From a virus, in IMG/VR virus record IMGVR_UViG_3300042502_001732, positions 79,933 to 143,932 of that record: a stretch of DNA of 64,000 nucleotides. One strand, given 5' to 3'. Under the pieces are notes generated by a model, which was not told the origin of the DNA, ran no database searches, and saw only the letters and a program-made list of their open reading frames with translations. The first letter of the stretch is position 1, and every line of letters begins with the position of its first letter. The translations under genes and the position numbers were made by a program. This document shows positions 1-8,397 of the stretch, piece after piece.

Positions 1-1
1 T

Positions 2-307
2 CATGAATTAACTCATGAAATTTTACACCCCGCTGATAAAAGAAAAGAATTATCAAGTGAAATAAAAGAATTACAAGCGGAAGGTGTAACATATCTAGTA
101 TTGAAACATTATGGTCTTCCTACATCACACGCTGAAATATATCTAGCTCTTTGGGAAAAAGATCCAGAAAATGTAAAACAAAATGAAGAAATAATAAGAG
201 ACACTGCTAAAATGTTTATTGAATATATTGACAATGCTACTATGAATTCTTCAGAAGAATCTCCCGTTCAGGAATCTTATATAAACAGCTTGAAAGCAAT
301 GTGGTAA
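2..307 (+). CDS. Zinc metalloprotease-like protein, C-terminal part (5' end outside window)
   Basis: The open frame runs in from the left edge and ends at the stop at 305-307. Its first visible residues read HELTHE, an HExxH zinc-binding motif, so the visible part is probably the active-site helix and C-terminal tail of a small metallopeptidase. The remaining 95 residues are charged and helical with no further clear motif. A TTG at 101 could start a shorter protein, but the HExxH upstream in the same frame argues that the gene starts before the window. It lies 1 base before the lysozyme-like gene, so the two probably share a transcript. The family is not identified beyond the motif. Confidence 0.6.
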   Translation, partial: HELTHEILHPADKRKELSSEIKELQAEGVTYLVLKHYGLPTSHAEIYLALWEKDPENVKQNEEIIRDTAKMFIEYIDNATMNSSEESPVQESYINSLKAMW

Positions 308-308
308 T

Positions 309-1145
309 ATGAAAAGCTTTGAAAATTTTTACGAAAACTATACAAACGAGTCCGAATTAAATGAAGGATTCAAAGAGAATTTAATAAATTCATTACTGGC
401 ATTGTTTAGTATGGGAGCCGCTGTTTATGAAGGAAATTATGTTCTTAATTTCTTAAACAATCAACCAGCCCCAATGGAACAAAAAATCGATGCTTTAAAT
501 CAAGTAAAAGACCAAACAGACAATATAAAGATTAAAAAAGCCGTTGATGATGCCATTCAAAAAATAAATCAACCAGCTCAAAAAGTAAAAGAAAACATCA
601 CTGGGGAAAAATCTAAAATATTAGATCTCGCTGTAAAACTTACATTGCCAAGTGAAATATTAGGAACCAATATATATGATAAAGTGAACGATAGTTTTAT
701 GAGACCATATCTTGATGACAAAGGATATTGGACGATTGGGGTTGGTCATTTATTAGGTAGCGAAGCTAAGAAAAATTTTTGGATACAAAATAGAGCAAAG
801 CAAGGAAAATCAGCCACTTTATCAAGACCAGAGGCGCTGGCTCAATTTAAACAAGATCTTGAAAAACATCATAATCTAGCACAAAAGAAATTCCAAAAGG
901 AATGGCATAAATTTCCAAATGAACTCAAAGCGGTGTTAGTAGACATATCATTCAGAGGAGATCTTGAGAAAAAAGGATTAGGTGATTTCGCATTCGTTGA
1001 ACTTTTAAAACAAGGAAAATATAAACAAGCAGCGAAAGAATATTTGGATCACACTGAATATAAATCAAGAATGAAAAAGGATAAACCAGACGGTGTTGTG
1101 AAAAGAATGAACAGAAACGCTGCTATTATATCAAAAACGACATAA
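309..1145 (+). CDS. T4-lysozyme-like (GH24) muramidase with N-terminal extension
   Basis: A 278-residue protein. The C-terminal 175 residues resemble T4 lysozyme: PYLDDKGYWTIGVGHLL matches the T4 segment holding Asp20 and Thr26. The residue aligned to the catalytic Glu11 of T4 appears to be Asn with Asp beside it, so activity is uncertain. The first 100 residues are an extension: MKSFENFYENYTNESELNEG contains an L-N-E site like those cut by T4 prohead protease, followed by a hydrophobic stretch (about residues 27-50) and a helical linker. This suggests a virion-associated wall hydrolase rather than the lysis endolysin, which is the amidase at 31.4-32.2 kb. Confidence 0.8.
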   Translation: MKSFENFYENYTNESELNEGFKENLINSLLALFSMGAAVYEGNYVLNFLNNQPAPMEQKIDALNQVKDQTDNIKIKKAVDDAIQKINQPAQKVKENITGEKSKILDLAVKLTLPSEILGTNIYDKVNDSFMRPYLDDKGYWTIGVGHLLGSEAKKNFWIQNRAKQGKSATLSRPEALAQFKQDLEKHHNLAQKKFQKEWHKFPNELKAVLVDISFRGDLEKKGLGDFAFVELLKQGKYKQAAKEYLDHTEYKSRMKKDKPDGVVKRMNRNAAIISKTT

Positions 1146-1156
1146 CATTAATTCTA

Positions 1157-1188
1157 TTGACAATGTATTTTCATGTGGTAAGTATTAT
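1157..1188 (+). promoter_or_regulatory. Possible sigma70-type promoter before the outer-membrane protein gene
   Basis: TTGACA at 1157-1162 and TATTAT at 1183-1188 are separated by 20 bases, longer than ideal. The TATTATACAT-ATG arrangement resembles the uvsE promoter (TATAATACATC-ATG). Confidence 0.4.
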
Positions 1189-1192
1189 ACAT

Positions 1193-1930
1193 ATGAAAAC
1201 AAAAAACATATTGTTGGCAGTCGCAGCATTTGCTGCATTCACAAGCGTACAAGCTGGTACAGTTGAACCTGTAACTGTTACAGCTGAAGAGTCCTCGACA
1301 CCATCCATTGTTGTTGAAACTGGATATTCTTCTGAAAGCGTGTGGCGCGGTGCTGACCTTGGCAGAGACGAAGCAAGTGCTGTTGTAACTACAACCACAG
1401 AATTACCAATTGGTGTTGGTCTTGATCTGGTCGCTGGTTATAGCAACGCTGACACTGAAGTAAAAGACGAAGAAACCGATCTTTCTGCAGTTTTCTCAAA
1501 AGAGATTGCTGATTATCTTGTTTCTTTGAGTTATACTTGGTATTCGCAAGACTTTGCCAAAGATGGTAGTGGACAAGCGCAAGAAGCTGGTCTTTCGGTT
1601 TCGCGTGAAGTTGGACCTGTTGATGTTACATTCACTCAATACCTTGCGATCAAGGGTGATAATAACTCATACAGCGAACTAGCAGCAACATACAGTGACG
1701 ATTTCGGTCTTCCTGTTGTGTTGGATTTCCGTTCTGAACTCGGCTATCTTGCTCAAGAAGGAAAATGCACTCATTTTGAAACTAGAATTTCAACCGATAT
1801 TCCAGTTTTGCAAGAAGTAACAGCAGTTCCGTTTGTTGCATATTCTCTTGGTCTTGATGACTCTGTAGGTGCGCATTCAGACATGCATAATGTTTTCTTC
1901 GGTGGGATCGAGTTTAAGCGCTCGTTCTGA
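1193..1930 (+). CDS. Outer-membrane beta-barrel-like protein (Gcw_chp/TIGR02001 type), copy 1
   Basis: 245 residues from the ATG at 1193; the longer frame from 1157 would bury the signal peptide. Residues 1-21 form a Sec signal peptide ending VQA. The mature part has alternating amphipathic strands, the ETGYSSESVWRGADLG motif typical of the Gcw_chp family, and a terminal aromatic residue (RSF), as in outer-membrane barrels. A close paralogue lies at 49113-49841. Host-derived barrels on a phage could change the host surface, for example by blocking entry of other phages; that role is inference. It stands alone, with a possible promoter upstream and a hairpin terminator downstream. Confidence 0.75.
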   Translation: MKTKNILLAVAAFAAFTSVQAGTVEPVTVTAEESSTPSIVVETGYSSESVWRGADLGRDEASAVVTTTTELPIGVGLDLVAGYSNADTEVKDEETDLSAVFSKEIADYLVSLSYTWYSQDFAKDGSGQAQEAGLSVSREVGPVDVTFTQYLAIKGDNNSYSELAATYSDDFGLPVVLDFRSELGYLAQEGKCTHFETRISTDIPVLQEVTAVPFVAYSLGLDDSVGAHSDMHNVFFGGIEFKRSF

Positions 1931-1964
1931 TTTAGATATTCAAAAACCAAAATAAAAACCAATA

Positions 1965-1996
1965 CCGTCTTGTGAGAAATCGCAAGGCGGTTTTTT
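1965..1996 (+). terminator. Rho-independent terminator after outer-membrane protein gene
   Basis: Stem CCGTCTTG / CAAGGCGG with a 10-base loop followed by TTTTTT. Confidence 0.85.
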
Positions 1997-2031
1997 AATG
2001 TAAAAATTTTATTATATATTAAATATTAAAT

Positions 2032-4095
2032 ATGCGCAAAGATTTTTCAGAATTGTCATTTTTATATGAAAATGTTCTTATAAATGAAATATCTCAAAAA
2101 TATGTGGATGTTATAAAAAAAGCTGCCAATGACCATGTGTTACCATTTGAAAATGTTTTTAACAATAAGTTGAGGATTATACTTCCCATCAAGGGAACTG
2201 AAACATACAATGCTATTTTAAATGATATTTCAAAAATAAAAGATTTTGATCGTTTCGATCCAGAAAAAAAAGAGGTCGTTAGAAAAATAAAACTCGATCC
2301 AAAATATGGCGGGGGAGAGAAAGAACAAAAAATAAACTTGGGAAGAGCGATCAATTCTTTAAAAATTGATCCAGAAACAAAAAAGAAATATTTAAATTGG
2401 TTTGCCAATTACGAATCCAACATACCAGAAATGAATGATCTTAAAAGATTTTCTGTGGTTGTTTCAAGAAGTCCAATTGATGTGTTGAGAATGTCTGATA
2501 TCAGCGATATAGAATCATGTCATAGTCAAGGCGGTGCGTATTTTCAATGTGCGATTCAAGAAGCTATAACAGGCGGGGCTGTGGCTTATGTTGTACACAC
2601 CAGAGATCTTAAAAAATTATCAGACGATGAGTTTCAAAATGAAGAAATATTCGAAGACAAAGAAAGAAACGTCAAAGGAATCGGCGTATGGTCTAGATTA
2701 AGAATAAGAAGATACGAAATAGAAGAAAACAACAATGATATCGGGATTCCAGAAGTCAGAATCTATGGTCGAAAAATACCAGGATTTTATGACACTGTGA
2801 AAAACTTTTTAACAAAATCTCAACAATACAGCGTTGATAATCTTTATAAATTATATAAAAATAAACAACTTAAAAAAACTGGTGGCTCTTATTCAGATTC
2901 CAGCGATAGTCAATTATTCAATAGAATGTACGACACTGATGTTTTTTATGGAAGCATTCGTCACGAAGACAATGATGAAAATGCGGGTAGAGAAGCGCAA
3001 TTCGAAGAAGAATTAGCAGGATTTCAAAACCGTTTCGAGTTTGAACATTGTAATGCGGGTTATAGTATTGATGGAGATGATGATTATGTTTATTATACAG
3101 CGTGGGGAGCAATCAATATAGATCTTGGAGAATATCAAGTGATTGATGATTTTGTAGAATTTGACAGCGAGTATGAGATAAGCCAATTAAAAAAATACAA
3201 CAAAGATTCTCAACACCAATGGGAAAGATCACTGCCATATAATTTTAAAAACAGAAACCAAGAATCCTCAATAAACACTTATAAAAATTTCCTAACAGAT
3301 TTTGAACAATACGATAGCACATCTTTCGTAGAAGACTCGTTGGCTTCGATAAGCATAAAAAGAAATTACAATGAAAAAACGGGAAATTGGGAAAAAAATC
3401 ATTCATCAATGTCGCTGGGAATATTATTCAACAACGAAGAAAGCACAGACGACACTGACGAGTATCTCTCTTTCTTGAGAGAGGTTGACAACATAGATGG
3501 AAACTACGAATCAATCAAAAAAGCATTATTAAAAGCTTTATTGAAAAACGGTTTGATAAAATCAGGACCAGATATGGAAAAATATACCACCATATCAAAA
3601 GAAAAAGAATTTGTAGAAGATATAAAGAACTTTGAATTTGATACGTCAGAAGACGCATTAACAACTGATATATTTTTGGGAAGATACACAGAGCTATCAA
3701 AAGATGTTGCTTACGCAAACATCAGCATGATATTTGGAGAAGCACTTGAAAAATATCTAGACACGTATTACAAATCACCGCAAATCAATACACAGCAAAC
3801 CACATTTGATAAGTTTTTTGAAAACCACTACAACGAAACGCTTGTTAATAAGTATGGAATAGAAAATATCAAATGCAGATACACCACCCAAGCATTCAAC
3901 ACCGAATTATACAACATGAGTTTGGAAATAAAATTCGAAGCATTGAACAGCAAAACCGCGCCAATTATCAAATTCCTAAATGATCACTATGATGATATAA
4001 CCAACATAGCCAAAATGTTTTTCTTAAAACTCGCCAAAATAGAAAACCAGGACACCAAAAGATTACAACAGGTGTATGGTAAGTTATTACAATAA
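2032..4095 (+). CDS. Unknown 687-residue phage protein
   Basis: Not recognised. The N-terminus (RKDFSELSFLYENVLINE) matches the pattern of several other proteins in this window: an acidic residue, spaced leucines, then LY and an L-x-N-E or L-x-E site about 15-20 residues in. It may be a virion-packaging signal. Around residues 145-190 there is a conserved-looking block with SRSPIDVLRMSD, SCHSQGG and YFQCAIQEA, rich in Cys, His and Gly and so a possible active site. The rest is acidic and mixed alpha/beta. A TATAAATA-like AT-rich stretch (ATTAAATA) lies just before the ATG. No signal peptide or membrane segment. Confidence 0.7.
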   Translation: MRKDFSELSFLYENVLINEISQKYVDVIKKAANDHVLPFENVFNNKLRIILPIKGTETYNAILNDISKIKDFDRFDPEKKEVVRKIKLDPKYGGGEKEQKINLGRAINSLKIDPETKKKYLNWFANYESNIPEMNDLKRFSVVVSRSPIDVLRMSDISDIESCHSQGGAYFQCAIQEAITGGAVAYVVHTRDLKKLSDDEFQNEEIFEDKERNVKGIGVWSRLRIRRYEIEENNNDIGIPEVRIYGRKIPGFYDTVKNFLTKSQQYSVDNLYKLYKNKQLKKTGGSYSDSSDSQLFNRMYDTDVFYGSIRHEDNDENAGREAQFEEELAGFQNRFEFEHCNAGYSIDGDDDYVYYTAWGAINIDLGEYQVIDDFVEFDSEYEISQLKKYNKDSQHQWERSLPYNFKNRNQESSINTYKNFLTDFEQYDSTSFVEDSLASISIKRNYNEKTGNWEKNHSSMSLGILFNNEESTDDTDEYLSFLREVDNIDGNYESIKKALLKALLKNGLIKSGPDMEKYTTISKEKEFVEDIKNFEFDTSEDALTTDIFLGRYTELSKDVAYANISMIFGEALEKYLDTYYKSPQINTQQTTFDKFFENHYNETLVNKYGIENIKCRYTTQAFNTELYNMSLEIKFEALNSKTAPIIKFLNDHYDDITNIAKMFFLKLAKIENQDTKRLQQVYGKLLQ

Positions 4096-4506
4096 TCAAC
4101 CTTCCATAACTTCATCTAAATCATAAAAGCTATTTATAAAATTGATATTGGCTTTTTGGATTGGTGTGAATCTGTGTGTAACTTCTTTTTCGTAAAATGT
4201 TTTGTTCTGCGAAAAAACAATTCGAACCCATCCCAAAGAAAAAAGAGTATCGTATACTCCTTTTTTGGAAGAAGTCCCAATACTATCTAAAATTTGTTTT
4301 CCAACGATTTCATGTTGTCCAACACCACCACGCACCACTGCAAAATTACCATGGCGATCCATCCAAAACCCATAAGGTTTGTTCATAGGCAAACGAACAA
4401 TGCTGTTGTGTATTTTCAAGGTGTCTTGATCATCAAAAGCTTTTGTTTTACTTGCTTCTTCAATCATTTCAAGATAAATACTGTTTATATCTAAACGATA
4501 ATTCAT
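4096..4506 (-). CDS. Unknown 136-residue protein
   Basis: Convergent with the 687-residue gene, the stops abutting. The N-terminus MNYRLDINSIYLEMIEEA resembles the leucine/LY-type leader seen in neighbouring genes. The middle (GFWMDRHGNFAVVRGGVGQHE) looks like beta-hairpins. No known motif. Confidence 0.65.
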   Translation of the reverse strand: MNYRLDINSIYLEMIEEASKTKAFDDQDTLKIHNSIVRLPMNKPYGFWMDRHGNFAVVRGGVGQHEIVGKQILDSIGTSSKKGVYDTLFSLGWVRIVFSQNKTFYEKEVTHRFTPIQKANINFINSFYDLDEVMEG

Positions 4507-4514
4507 AATTTTAT

Positions 4515-4988
4515 TTAATATAATTCGTTTTGTATAGAAGATAAGTATTCTCCATCCAGAGTTTGGATTATTTTGGATTGCACAACAACACCAGGATTGA
4601 TGATAATCACCGAAAGGTTTTCGTTTCTAATGTCTCCTTCGCCTGTGTTCTTGTAAAACGCTACATCATAATCACCCAAACCTTCAACATAATCATAACC
4701 GTGATCAGAGCCATCGTCTGGCAACAACTTTGGATACACATCACCCGTTCTAATAATTAGCTCATAAAGATAATATGTGTCATACTTTCCTTCGTCATTG
4801 ATCATATAATCAGCGCGAATCAACGCTTGTTGACGAGTACCACAATGAGATCCCGAAACGTAATCTCGCTTATCACCACGAGCAGAACTACGAAAAACTT
4901 TTAAATATTCCACACCTTCAACGTCTTTAAACTTTGTATTTGCCGTTAATTCTTGAGTGTTATAGAAAGATTCCAAAAAGCTTTTCAT
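4515..4988 (-). CDS. Unknown 157-residue protein
   Basis: The start at 4988 (MKSFLESFYNTQEL) was chosen because the 25 residues upstream in frame are hydrophobic filler overlapping the divergent gene, and an AT-rich late-promoter-like TTAAATAA precedes it. The leader resembles the T4 capsid-targeting type (MKxxxxF). The body contains a GSHCGTRQQALIRADYM segment and an acidic tail; function unknown. Confidence 0.6.
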   Translation of the reverse strand: MKSFLESFYNTQELTANTKFKDVEGVEYLKVFRSSARGDKRDYVSGSHCGTRQQALIRADYMINDEGKYDTYYLYELIIRTGDVYPKLLPDDGSDHGYDYVEGLGDYDVAFYKNTGEGDIRNENLSVIIINPGVVVQSKIIQTLDGEYLSSIQNELY

Positions 4989-5020
4989 AGGATTATTTAA
5001 TTGACTAAATATTTTAGATA

Positions 5021-5416
5021 ATGAAAAACAGAGATCAACTATTATTGACAAATATATATACAAGTTCTGTTTTGTCAGAAAGTATAACAGCAGCTGTTAA
5101 AAAAATTTCAATTGAAAACCTTTTACCAGATAAAGATAACATGGAAGTGGCTGTTGATTCTCTAAGAAAAGGCATGCGCAGTTCTGATAATAATCCTATA
5201 TCGGTTTATAAAAATAAAAATAAATATATAGTAGCAGACGGACATCATCGCTTGTTGCAATCCATAATCAACGGCGATGAATCCATCAACGCAAAAATCC
5301 TTCACTCAGACACACCAGTATCCACAACAGGAACAATCAAATTAGACTTATTCGACGGCGATTACTATGGACTGGATTCATCTCTAGAAAACGGATGGTT
5401 AATAAAAAGACTATGA
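5021..5416 (+). CDS. ParB/sulfiredoxin-like domain protein
   Basis: 131 residues. IVADGHHRLLQSIINGD (about residues 69-85) is the DGHHR motif of the ParB N-terminal/sulfiredoxin-like fold, which binds nucleotides or acts as a nuclease in phage proteins. The N-terminus (NRDQLLLTNIYTSSVLSES) carries the shared leucine/IY leader with an L-S-E site. It overlaps the next gene by ATGA, so the two are translationally linked. Confidence 0.65.
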   Translation: MKNRDQLLLTNIYTSSVLSESITAAVKKISIENLLPDKDNMEVAVDSLRKGMRSSDNNPISVYKNKNKYIVADGHHRLLQSIINGDESINAKILHSDTPVSTTGTIKLDLFDGDYYGLDSSLENGWLIKRL

Positions 5417-6267
5417 AAAACGAAGACAGATATTTTTTAGAAGAACTCTATACAGAAATGGCATTGTCCAATCTACAAACGATTGGCAAATGGCAAGACG
5501 ATAAAAATAGACACGGATATGACAAAGCATCAGTAGGAATACTATCATCTCCCGCAGGATTAAAAAAATTAGAAGACACATTCAACAAAATAGGAGGATG
5601 GGACTTTAATCTATATTTCGTAAAATTACCAAACGCATGGAAACAAAGCGAAATGGGACTGGTTGATATCAACAACCTACCACAATTAATCAAAGTCGAA
5701 GCGGGAAAAGATTTCCCCATGCCAACAGACAGCGAAATAACAATCATATTCACAAACAACGCAGCGGCAGAAAAAGTACCATTAACACCATGGACAATAG
5801 CACACAGAATAGGACATTCTTTCGCAGCAACATTCAGAAGAGGAAACGATAAATCTATACAACACTATGATAACGAAATATCAAATATATTAAAAAAATT
5901 ATTAATGTGTTATAATATAAAACCAGAAGGAAATCTGTTATACTCCCAAGCTTATTATATAAGAGATCTATTTCAAAAAATAGGAAAGTTCCGTAGTGCT
6001 AGAATGGGTAAATTAAATCGCCCAGCAGAATTCTATCACGAAGCGTTCTCGTATTGGTTATTACACGATGGAGAACTAAACTTCAATGATCCCCCACAAT
6101 CACTGATAGACAGCAACAAACAAGCATGGGGAACACCAGTGGGTATGAATTATAGATTACAAGATGCAGAAACAGCAGAAGACTTATTATATCAATTAAA
6201 ATATGAATTAGAAGAGAAATTCAATTATATGATAGGAAGACACATCGGCACAACGTCGATTATGTGA
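5413..6267 (+). CDS. Unknown protein with degenerate HxxxH metallopeptidase-like motif
   Basis: The start at 5413 gives an ATGA overlap with the ParB-like gene. 284 residues. The leader NEDRYFLEELYTEMALSN fits the shared N-terminal pattern. WTIAHRIGHSFAATF resembles the HExxH helix of a zinc peptidase with Glu replaced by Arg; a later EFYHEAFSYWLLHDGE could supply another metal ligand. It may be an inactive or altered metallopeptidase; this is tentative. Confidence 0.55.
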   Translation: MKNEDRYFLEELYTEMALSNLQTIGKWQDDKNRHGYDKASVGILSSPAGLKKLEDTFNKIGGWDFNLYFVKLPNAWKQSEMGLVDINNLPQLIKVEAGKDFPMPTDSEITIIFTNNAAAEKVPLTPWTIAHRIGHSFAATFRRGNDKSIQHYDNEISNILKKLLMCYNIKPEGNLLYSQAYYIRDLFQKIGKFRSARMGKLNRPAEFYHEAFSYWLLHDGELNFNDPPQSLIDSNKQAWGTPVGMNYRLQDAETAEDLLYQLKYELEEKFNYMIGRHIGTTSIM

Positions 6268-6271
6268 TCGG

Positions 6272-6475
6272 GCCTTATACAAAAAACCTATAAAAATATA
6301 AAAAAAAATATTTTAATAAAAATTGGCCTTATATAAAAACCTACAAAAAATACAAAAAATATTTTATATAGTAAAAAAGCCTTATAGTAAAACTTACAAA
6401 AAATACAAAAAATATTTTAATAGTAAAAAAGCCTTATATAAAAAACTTACAAAAAATACAAAAAATATTTTTCCA
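6272..6475. repeat. Four tandem copies of a 52-54 base AT-rich repeat
   Basis: Units begin GCCTTATA at 6272, 6326, 6379 and 6431 and share CTTACAAAAAATACAAAAAA plus TATTTTAATAGTAAAAAA. They lie between the rightward block and the leftward block. No gene is credible here. Confidence 0.85.
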
Positions 6476-6497
6476 TGGCCCCCCCTTTCAAAAAAAA

Positions 6498-6537
6498 CCT
6501 ACCAGCGTGTAGAAGCAAATTCTAACACGCTGGTAGG
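6498..6537 (-). terminator. Strong terminator at the end of the leftward small-gene block
   Basis: 13-bp stem CCTACCAGCGTGT with its complement; on the minus strand it is followed by a run of eight T. Confidence 0.9.
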
Positions 6538-6569
6538 TATGGTTGTATGTTATTCTAGTTTCTTACTAC

Positions 6570-6797
6570 TCAGTAGTCAGCTAACTCACCGAATTCCTCT
6601 TCGACGAACTCTCGTGCGAACTCTCTGGCAGCGTCAGTGACTTCAGCAGCTAGGTCATAGCCGTTGTCGATCATCTCTTCGATCTCGTCGATGTAGTCGC
6701 AAAGTGATGCCGTGTCTGGCAGGTCTGATAGACTCATCATGGTGATGGCTTCGACTTCACGATTGATAATGTTGATTGCTTTTTGTCTGTTTGTCAT
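6570..6797 (-). CDS. Small acidic protein, 75 aa
   Basis: Not recognised. Helical, strongly acidic C-terminal half (EFVEEEFGELADY). Last gene of the leftward block; a class 3 AT-rich element overlaps its 3' side and another lies upstream of its ATG. Confidence 0.6.
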   Translation of the reverse strand: MTNRQKAINIINREVEAITMMSLSDLPDTASLCDYIDEIEEMIDNGYDLAAEVTDAAREFAREFVEEEFGELADY

Positions 6798-6880
6798 GGC
6801 AAGGTTATGATAATCTAGTTTTTAACTGGTGATTGGCAAGCAGGAGACGATCAATCTCCCACTTGCCTTTACCATGCTAC

Positions 6881-6958
6881 CTATTGAAACATTTGAATGA
6901 CTACAACCATCCAGATGGCAAGGTTGAGTCCAATGACGATACCGAGTAATTCTTTCAT
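6881..6958 (-). CDS. 25-residue membrane micropeptide
   Basis: ATG AAA GAA ... ends IQMFQ-TAG. The sequence is one hydrophobic helix (LLGIVIGLNLAIWMVVVI). It is clearly related to the 28-residue peptide at 60520-60606 (shared pattern MKExLGIxIGxNxAxW), which supports both being real genes. Confidence 0.6.
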   Translation of the reverse strand: MKELLGIVIGLNLAIWMVVVIQMFQ

Positions 6959-7065
6959 GATGTTAAGATATGTTGTCGCCCCCTCAACTTTCTACTGCGT
7001 TGCTACGGGATCTTGTGAGTAGGGGAAACCACCCCAGGGCGACAAAAGGATTATGTTCTAGTTTT

Positions 7066-7266
7066 TTACTGGTGGCCAGAGTAGTTTACTGGTTCGTCAG
7101 AGTCAACCTTGACGCACCAGCACTTCTTGGCTGTTTTCTTCTGGTAGTCAGTCCATGGCTTTGGGCCAAAGGCAGCTTCCCAAGCTGCCTTTTCTGTTGG
7201 GCCATCGCCCAGATTGCAATGTCGAAGGCAATTGATGCCCGATTGTCCTTTGATGATGTATTTCAT
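7066..7266 (-). CDS. Small Cys-containing protein, 66 aa
   Basis: Not recognised. Four cysteines in two pairs (NCLRHC and KCWC) could bind a metal. Flanked on both sides by the class 3 element; the upstream copy is just before the ATG. Confidence 0.5.
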   Translation of the reverse strand: MKYIIKGQSGINCLRHCNLGDGPTEKAAWEAAFGPKPWTDYQKKTAKKCWCVKVDSDEPVNYSGHQ

Positions 7267-7291
7267 GGCGAAACTATTATGATCTAGTTTT

Positions 7292-7513
7292 TTACTGGTT
7301 GACTTTAGCTTCCCAGTTGAAAATGTCGGCTTGACTGATCTTGATGCCGTGCTTGTAAAACAAGTGGGACAACGCGAGTCGGCTCATGCCTTTCTTGCGG
7401 CACACTCTGATTGCCTTTCGATAAGGCTCACAGCGCTTCACAAAGGGAGCGGTGCGGCGTGGCATCGGAGTGTTGATGATTTGATTTGAGATGTGTGCGG
7501 ATGATAGTTTCAT
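7292..7513 (-). CDS. Small basic helix-turn-helix-like protein, 73 aa
   Basis: Basic, with a C-terminal SRLALSHLFYKHGIKISQADIFNWE segment whose spacing suits a helix-turn-helix. A DNA-binding role is inference. The start is the ATG at 7511-7513 preceded by the intergenic leader. Confidence 0.5.
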   Translation of the reverse strand: MKLSSAHISNQIINTPMPRRTAPFVKRCEPYRKAIRVCRKKGMSRLALSHLFYKHGIKISQADIFNWEAKVNQ

Positions 7514-7552
7514 AGTAGTGGTGTGGTATTGGAATGATATTCTAGTTTTTTA

Positions 7553-7762
7553 TTAGTTAAATCGGCAAACCTCTTCAAAAATTCCTTCGTTGTTTTGGAC
7601 ATAAAAGGAACAATCGAGCATTTCCATTTCGTCGTCCACTTCGTCTTCCATTGGAGGGCCAAACTCAATCACATCGCAAATTGGAGTGAAGTGAAGCTCC
7701 TTGTGCTTGTCGATGTAGCAAAGGAACAAATTGTCTACTGTGTAATCTTCTAGTGTATTCAT
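7553..7762 (-). CDS. Small acidic protein, 69 aa
   Basis: The start at 7762 (MNTLEDYTVDNL) lies just after a class 3 element; the longer frame from 7981 is an overprint of the upstream gene. Acidic, with a C-terminal NNEGIFEEVCRFN. Function unknown. Confidence 0.55.
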   Translation of the reverse strand: MNTLEDYTVDNLFLCYIDKHKELHFTPICDVIEFGPPMEDEVDDEMEMLDCSFYVQNNEGIFEEVCRFN

Positions 7763-7787
7763 GGTATTGGAATGATATTCTAGTTTT

Positions 7788-7991
7788 TTAATACTCCCAT
7801 TCTGGCTCGTATCCATCAGCGAAACGATCTTCGTATGCCGCATCGAGCCATGCGTCTTCGTTGCCCTCGTTGGTGAGGTCATAGGGAAGCAGGTCGTCTT
7901 GCAGATTGTAATGGGGATCATACAATGCTTCATCGCCGTATTCTTCAACAAAGACATTGTATGGGATGGTATCGGGTTCAATAGTATTCAT
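7788..7991 (-). CDS. Very acidic small protein, 67 aa
   Basis: Not recognised. Rich in Asp, Glu and Tyr with hardly any Lys. Its TAA stop is part of the class 3 element that precedes the next gene, showing how tightly element and genes are packed. Acidic tyrosine-rich small proteins may mimic DNA, which is inference. Confidence 0.55.
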   Translation of the reverse strand: MNTIEPDTIPYNVFVEEYGDEALYDPHYNLQDDLLPYDLTNEGNEDAWLDAAYEDRFADGYEPEWEY

Positions 7992-8190
7992 GGTAGTGTT
8001 AGGATAATTTAGTTTCTTACTGGTGATCCTTTAGGCGGATCAATCCATCGCTTTTCTGGCAAGCCGATTGCCACGCACCGCCACGCTCTCCGTTGCGGCT
8101 TTTCTCTTGTGCCTATTTGATCGGTCGGCTTCCGTGTTCCTACTATGCGGGAACCTAACGCAAATTCATCATAACCTAGTTTTTAACTGG

Positions 8191-8310
8191 TCAGATTTCG
8201 ATGATGTCATCGTCATCGGCATAGGGATAAATCCCAGTATCGGGATCGTAAAGATCACCGAAAACGATTTGCAATTCCAAGGTATCAAGTAGGGCGAGTA
8301 GGTCAATCAT
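8191..8310 (-). CDS. 39-residue acidic protein
   Basis: ATG at 8308-8310 to TGA at 8191-8193; begins MIDLLALLDTLELQIVFGDL and ends ADDDDIIEI. Both ends are bordered by class 3 elements, as for larger neighbours. Product unknown. Confidence 0.5.
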   Translation of the reverse strand: MIDLLALLDTLELQIVFGDLYDPDTGIYPYADDDDIIEI

Positions 8311-8354
8311 GGCAGGGTCATCATAACCTAGTTTTTAACTAGTGGATTTGAGAT

Positions 8355-8389
8355 AAAAAAAGGGGAGAGTGAAAAATCACTCTCCCCTT
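8355..8389 (-). terminator. Rho-independent terminator
   Basis: Stem AAGGGGAGAGTG / CACTCTCCCCTT with a 5-base loop and seven T on the minus strand, directly after the gene that ends at 8398. Confidence 0.9.
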
Positions 8390-8397
8390 GTGGATTG

